DNA of 61,361 nt from Amphritea atlantica (GTDB taxonomy: Bacteria > Pseudomonadota > Gammaproteobacteria > Pseudomonadales > Balneatricaceae), in contig NZ_FOGB01000020.1 in NCBI RefSeq assembly GCF_900111095.1, positions 1-61,361 on the forward strand, read 5' to 3'. The position numbers and the translations under genes were made by a program. How positions within the stretch are numbered: the stretch's first letter is position 1; each line of letters opens with the position of its first letter. The notes beneath the pieces were generated by a model. The model made no database searches. It saw nothing but the letters and a program-made list of their open reading frames with translations, and was not told the origin of the DNA. Shown piece by piece: positions 60,111 through 61,361 of this stretch.

Positions 60111-60626
60111 ATGGAAAATATAATATTTAGCTCTCTGTTTATAATTGGGTACGTTCTATGTATTCCAGCGGCAATAATTATCGTTGTTGGCCTAATAGAA
60201 GTACCGTATAGCCATTTTAAAGCAAAGAAACATTGTGGTTACCGTAATGCCGCCACTGGAAGTTGGCTTTTGTCTGTGGGGTCTCTTTTTGGAATCTATG
60301 ATTTCCTTAGTAGTTTAGGTTCTGGTGGCGTCAGCGGCCTTATGATACCCCCTTTATTAGTCATTCCTTCTATTCTTAGTCTCTGTTACGTCTATCTTGT
60401 ATTTAAATCTCATAAGGGAGCTAGAAATAGTAAGAAAAGTTCAGTGGAGCCTTTATCGGACATCAATAAAAAATTAATTGAGGCTGTTGTGAACAATGAT
60501 TTAGATCTTGTAAAGAGATTAGTCTTTCAGGGAGCAAATCCAAAAGCAAAAAATGAGAGCGGTTATTCTGCTGAGGACTTTGCTAGAGGTAGAGGCCTGA
60601 GTGCAATTAGTAAATTTTTAGATTAA
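60111..60626 (+). CDS. Membrane protein with a C-terminal ankyrin repeat, function unknown
   Basis: 171 residues. About three membrane helices (about 5-28, 45-62 and 75-97) precede a basic linker and one ankyrin-like repeat (about 125-170: KLIEAVVNNDLDLVKRLVFQGANPKAKNESG, shortened: AVVNNDLDLVKRLVFQGANP). Base composition is clearly more AT-rich than in the core genes, and repeats flank it on both sides, which points to recent acquisition. ATG 60111 is preferred; GGAGGAG and AGGGA lie upstream. No family is recognised beyond the repeat. Confidence 0.7.
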   Translation: MENIIFSSLFIIGYVLCIPAAIIIVVGLIEVPYSHFKAKKHCGYRNAATGSWLLSVGSLFGIYDFLSSLGSGGVSGLMIPPLLVIPSILSLCYVYLVFKSHKGARNSKKSSVEPLSDINKKLIEAVVNNDLDLVKRLVFQGANPKAKNESGYSAEDFARGRGLSAISKFLD

Positions 60627-60747
60627 TGGGGTCAGAGTCTGTGGTATTCCCACGAATTTTCAATAAATAACAAATAGCTAGCTTAAGGAGGGAGCGTTCA
60701 TAGCCCTTGGCGATCAATTATTTCGCCAAAAAATTACCGCCAGAGCT
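60627..60747. other. Insertion-sequence-like upstream segment with nested inverted repeats
   Basis: GGGGTCAGAGTCTG at about 60629 resembles sequences often seen near transposase remnants. TTCATAGC (60697-60704) pairs with GCTATGAA (60745-60752), and inside it TTGGCGA (60707-60713) pairs with TCGCCAA (60723-60729). The outer stem would cover the start codon of the small frame that follows. Confidence 0.4.
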
Positions 60748-60882
60748 ATGAATACGACCACTATATTGAACAAAATCCTCACGCTTGTCAGTCCCAATAT
60801 GCATAAAACCCTGCGGAATGCGCTAGCTACCTGCGTCTTGAGCCTCGCGGGACTTAAAGGGGTCAACGCCTTTAGTTTTTGA
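60748..60882 (+). pseudogene. Possible N-terminal remnant of a transposase (IS4-like)
   Basis: A 44-codon frame, MNTTTILNKILTLVSPNMHK..., then a TGA. The beginning, with a short helix, then N-M-H-K and an Ala/Leu-rich helix, is reminiscent of IS4-family transposase N-termini, but the frame ends where the family would continue with its DNA-binding part. The change comes at a second GGGGTCA, so a deletion between short repeats is possible. Assignment is tentative. Confidence 0.35.
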
Positions 60883-60950
60883 TGTTAATGTCCGCTACGC
60901 ATTTTGAAAAAGTGTAACAGTTATGGTTATACGCAGATCCCACGTTATCT

Positions 60951-61016
60951 GCGCTTTTTCTAGCGAGTCGCGCAGCGACGTTCTAACCACTAGCCAGCGG
61001 CGCAGCCGCGATCTAG
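60951..61016 (-). repeat. Bipartite CTAG-bracketed palindrome, copy C (inverted)
   Basis: On the minus strand it reads like copy A, with CTAG at 61013, 60990 and 60960, stems GCGGC/GCCGC and GTCGC/GCGAC, and the same AAAAAGCGC end. It is inverted relative to copies A and B, so A-C and B-C enclose the ankyrin gene. Confidence 0.85.
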
Positions 61017-61361
61017 CTGTAGATTTCAGATACGTTGTTCACAAGTAACCGGCTTATAGGTGGTTGTTTGTTTAAACTACCATGTGGTCTGACAAGGTTA
61101 TACCACTTCAGATAACAGGATAGTGTCGCATTTCGCTGAGCGGAATTGTTATACAGTTTGCCGTAAGACCACTCCCGAATCAGCGTCTGTATAAAACGTT
61201 CCGCTTTACCGTTTGTCTGAGGGCGATAGGGGCGCGTATTCATGGGGCGTGCACCGATCGCTTTGACGGCATTTCTAAAGGCTCTGCTGGTGTAGCACTT
61301 ACCATTATCCGTCAGCACCCGTTTTACCTTCACATCCATTGCTTTCAGTATTTTGAGGGTG
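61013..61361 (-). CDS. IS481-type transposase, C-terminal part (5' end outside window)
   Basis: The frame stays open to the window edge, so the ATG at 61339 is internal; about 115 residues are visible. RVLTDNGKCYTSRAF contains the second catalytic Asp of the DDE integrase core, and RPYRPQTNGKAERFIQTLIREW carries the glutamate (shortened: RPQTNGKAERFIQTL). SLNKQPPISRL is typical of IS481 C-termini. The TAG stop lies in the terminal CTAG of palindrome copy C. Confidence 0.85.
   Translation of the reverse strand, partial: TLKILKAMDVKVKRVLTDNGKCYTSRAFRNAVKAIGARPMNTRPYRPQTNGKAERFIQTLIREWSYGKLYNNSAQRNATLSCYLKWYNLVRPHGSLNKQPPISRLLVNNVSEIYS

Noticed and set aside
59596-61016. tRNA or small structured RNA genes among the palindromes
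   Set aside because: The hairpins are short, repeated and bracketed by CTAG; no cloverleaf or conserved tRNA boxes can be formed.

Overview
The window is a 61 kb piece of a gammaproteobacterial chromosome, most likely from a marine Oceanospirillales-type bacterium. This is inferred from gene order (nudF-yqiB-cpdA-yqiA-parE-parC; proA-nadD-rsfS-rlmH-mrdA-rodA-mltB-rlpA-dacA-ybeD-lipB-lipA; miaB-ybeZ-ybeY-corC-lnt; leuS-lptE-holA; epmB/efp/epmA), from a type VI secretion (T6SS) effector module and from two large c-di-GMP proteins. No sequence search was possible, so the genus is not established. I saw no rRNA, tRNA or CRISPR array.

Layout. 1-6.6 kb: the 3' end of a vgrG, a phospholipase D effector of Tle5 type, three tandem Sel1-repeat genes (the middle one a pseudogene) that are probable immunity genes, and two small paralogous membrane proteins. 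6.7-9.2 kb: a periplasmic TpbA-like phosphatase divergent from an EAL-CBS-GGDEF protein. 9.4-16.2 kb: nudF, yqiB, cpdA, yqiA and both topoisomerase IV genes, with a LexA-box-like palindrome before yqiA-parE. 16.5-18.2 kb: rpsA, without its usual cmk/ihfB neighbours. 18.3-23.2 kb, minus strand: a chemoreceptor, a LysE-family exporter, a TSUP permease and an AhpA/Smp-like membrane protein.

23.4-35.5 kb is a long plus-strand block for proline and NAD synthesis, ribosome maintenance, the elongasome (PBP2, RodA), peptidoglycan trimming (MltB, RlpA, PBP5/6), a D-amino-acid aminotransferase and lipoate attachment and synthesis. 35.5-40 kb encodes a flippase-like membrane protein, an ArnC-like GT2, an ArnT-like GT39 and a PAP2 phosphatase, together a candidate envelope lipid-modification set. 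40.1-51.1 kb: OsmC-like protein and lipoprotein cytochrome c, then holA, lptE, leuS, a zinc-ribbon protein, lnt, corC, ybeY, ybeZ and miaB, mostly on the minus strand. 51.3-55.8 kb: DUF1820, DUF805 and a MASE1-CHASE-PAS-GGDEF-EAL protein. 55.8-59.6 kb: a Bax-like glucosaminidase and the complete epmB/efp/epmA set for EF-P beta-lysylation.

58.4-61.4 kb is accessory and repeat-rich. It has three 50-bp tandem repeats, three copies of a bipartite palindromic element bracketed by CTAG, an AT-rich membrane/ankyrin gene, a transposase remnant and the 3' end of an IS481-type transposase.

The strongest leads are the tandem immunity cluster with its G10/G9 tract and pseudogene, and the bipartite CTAG palindrome family, whose stems differ in sequence yet keep their pairing.
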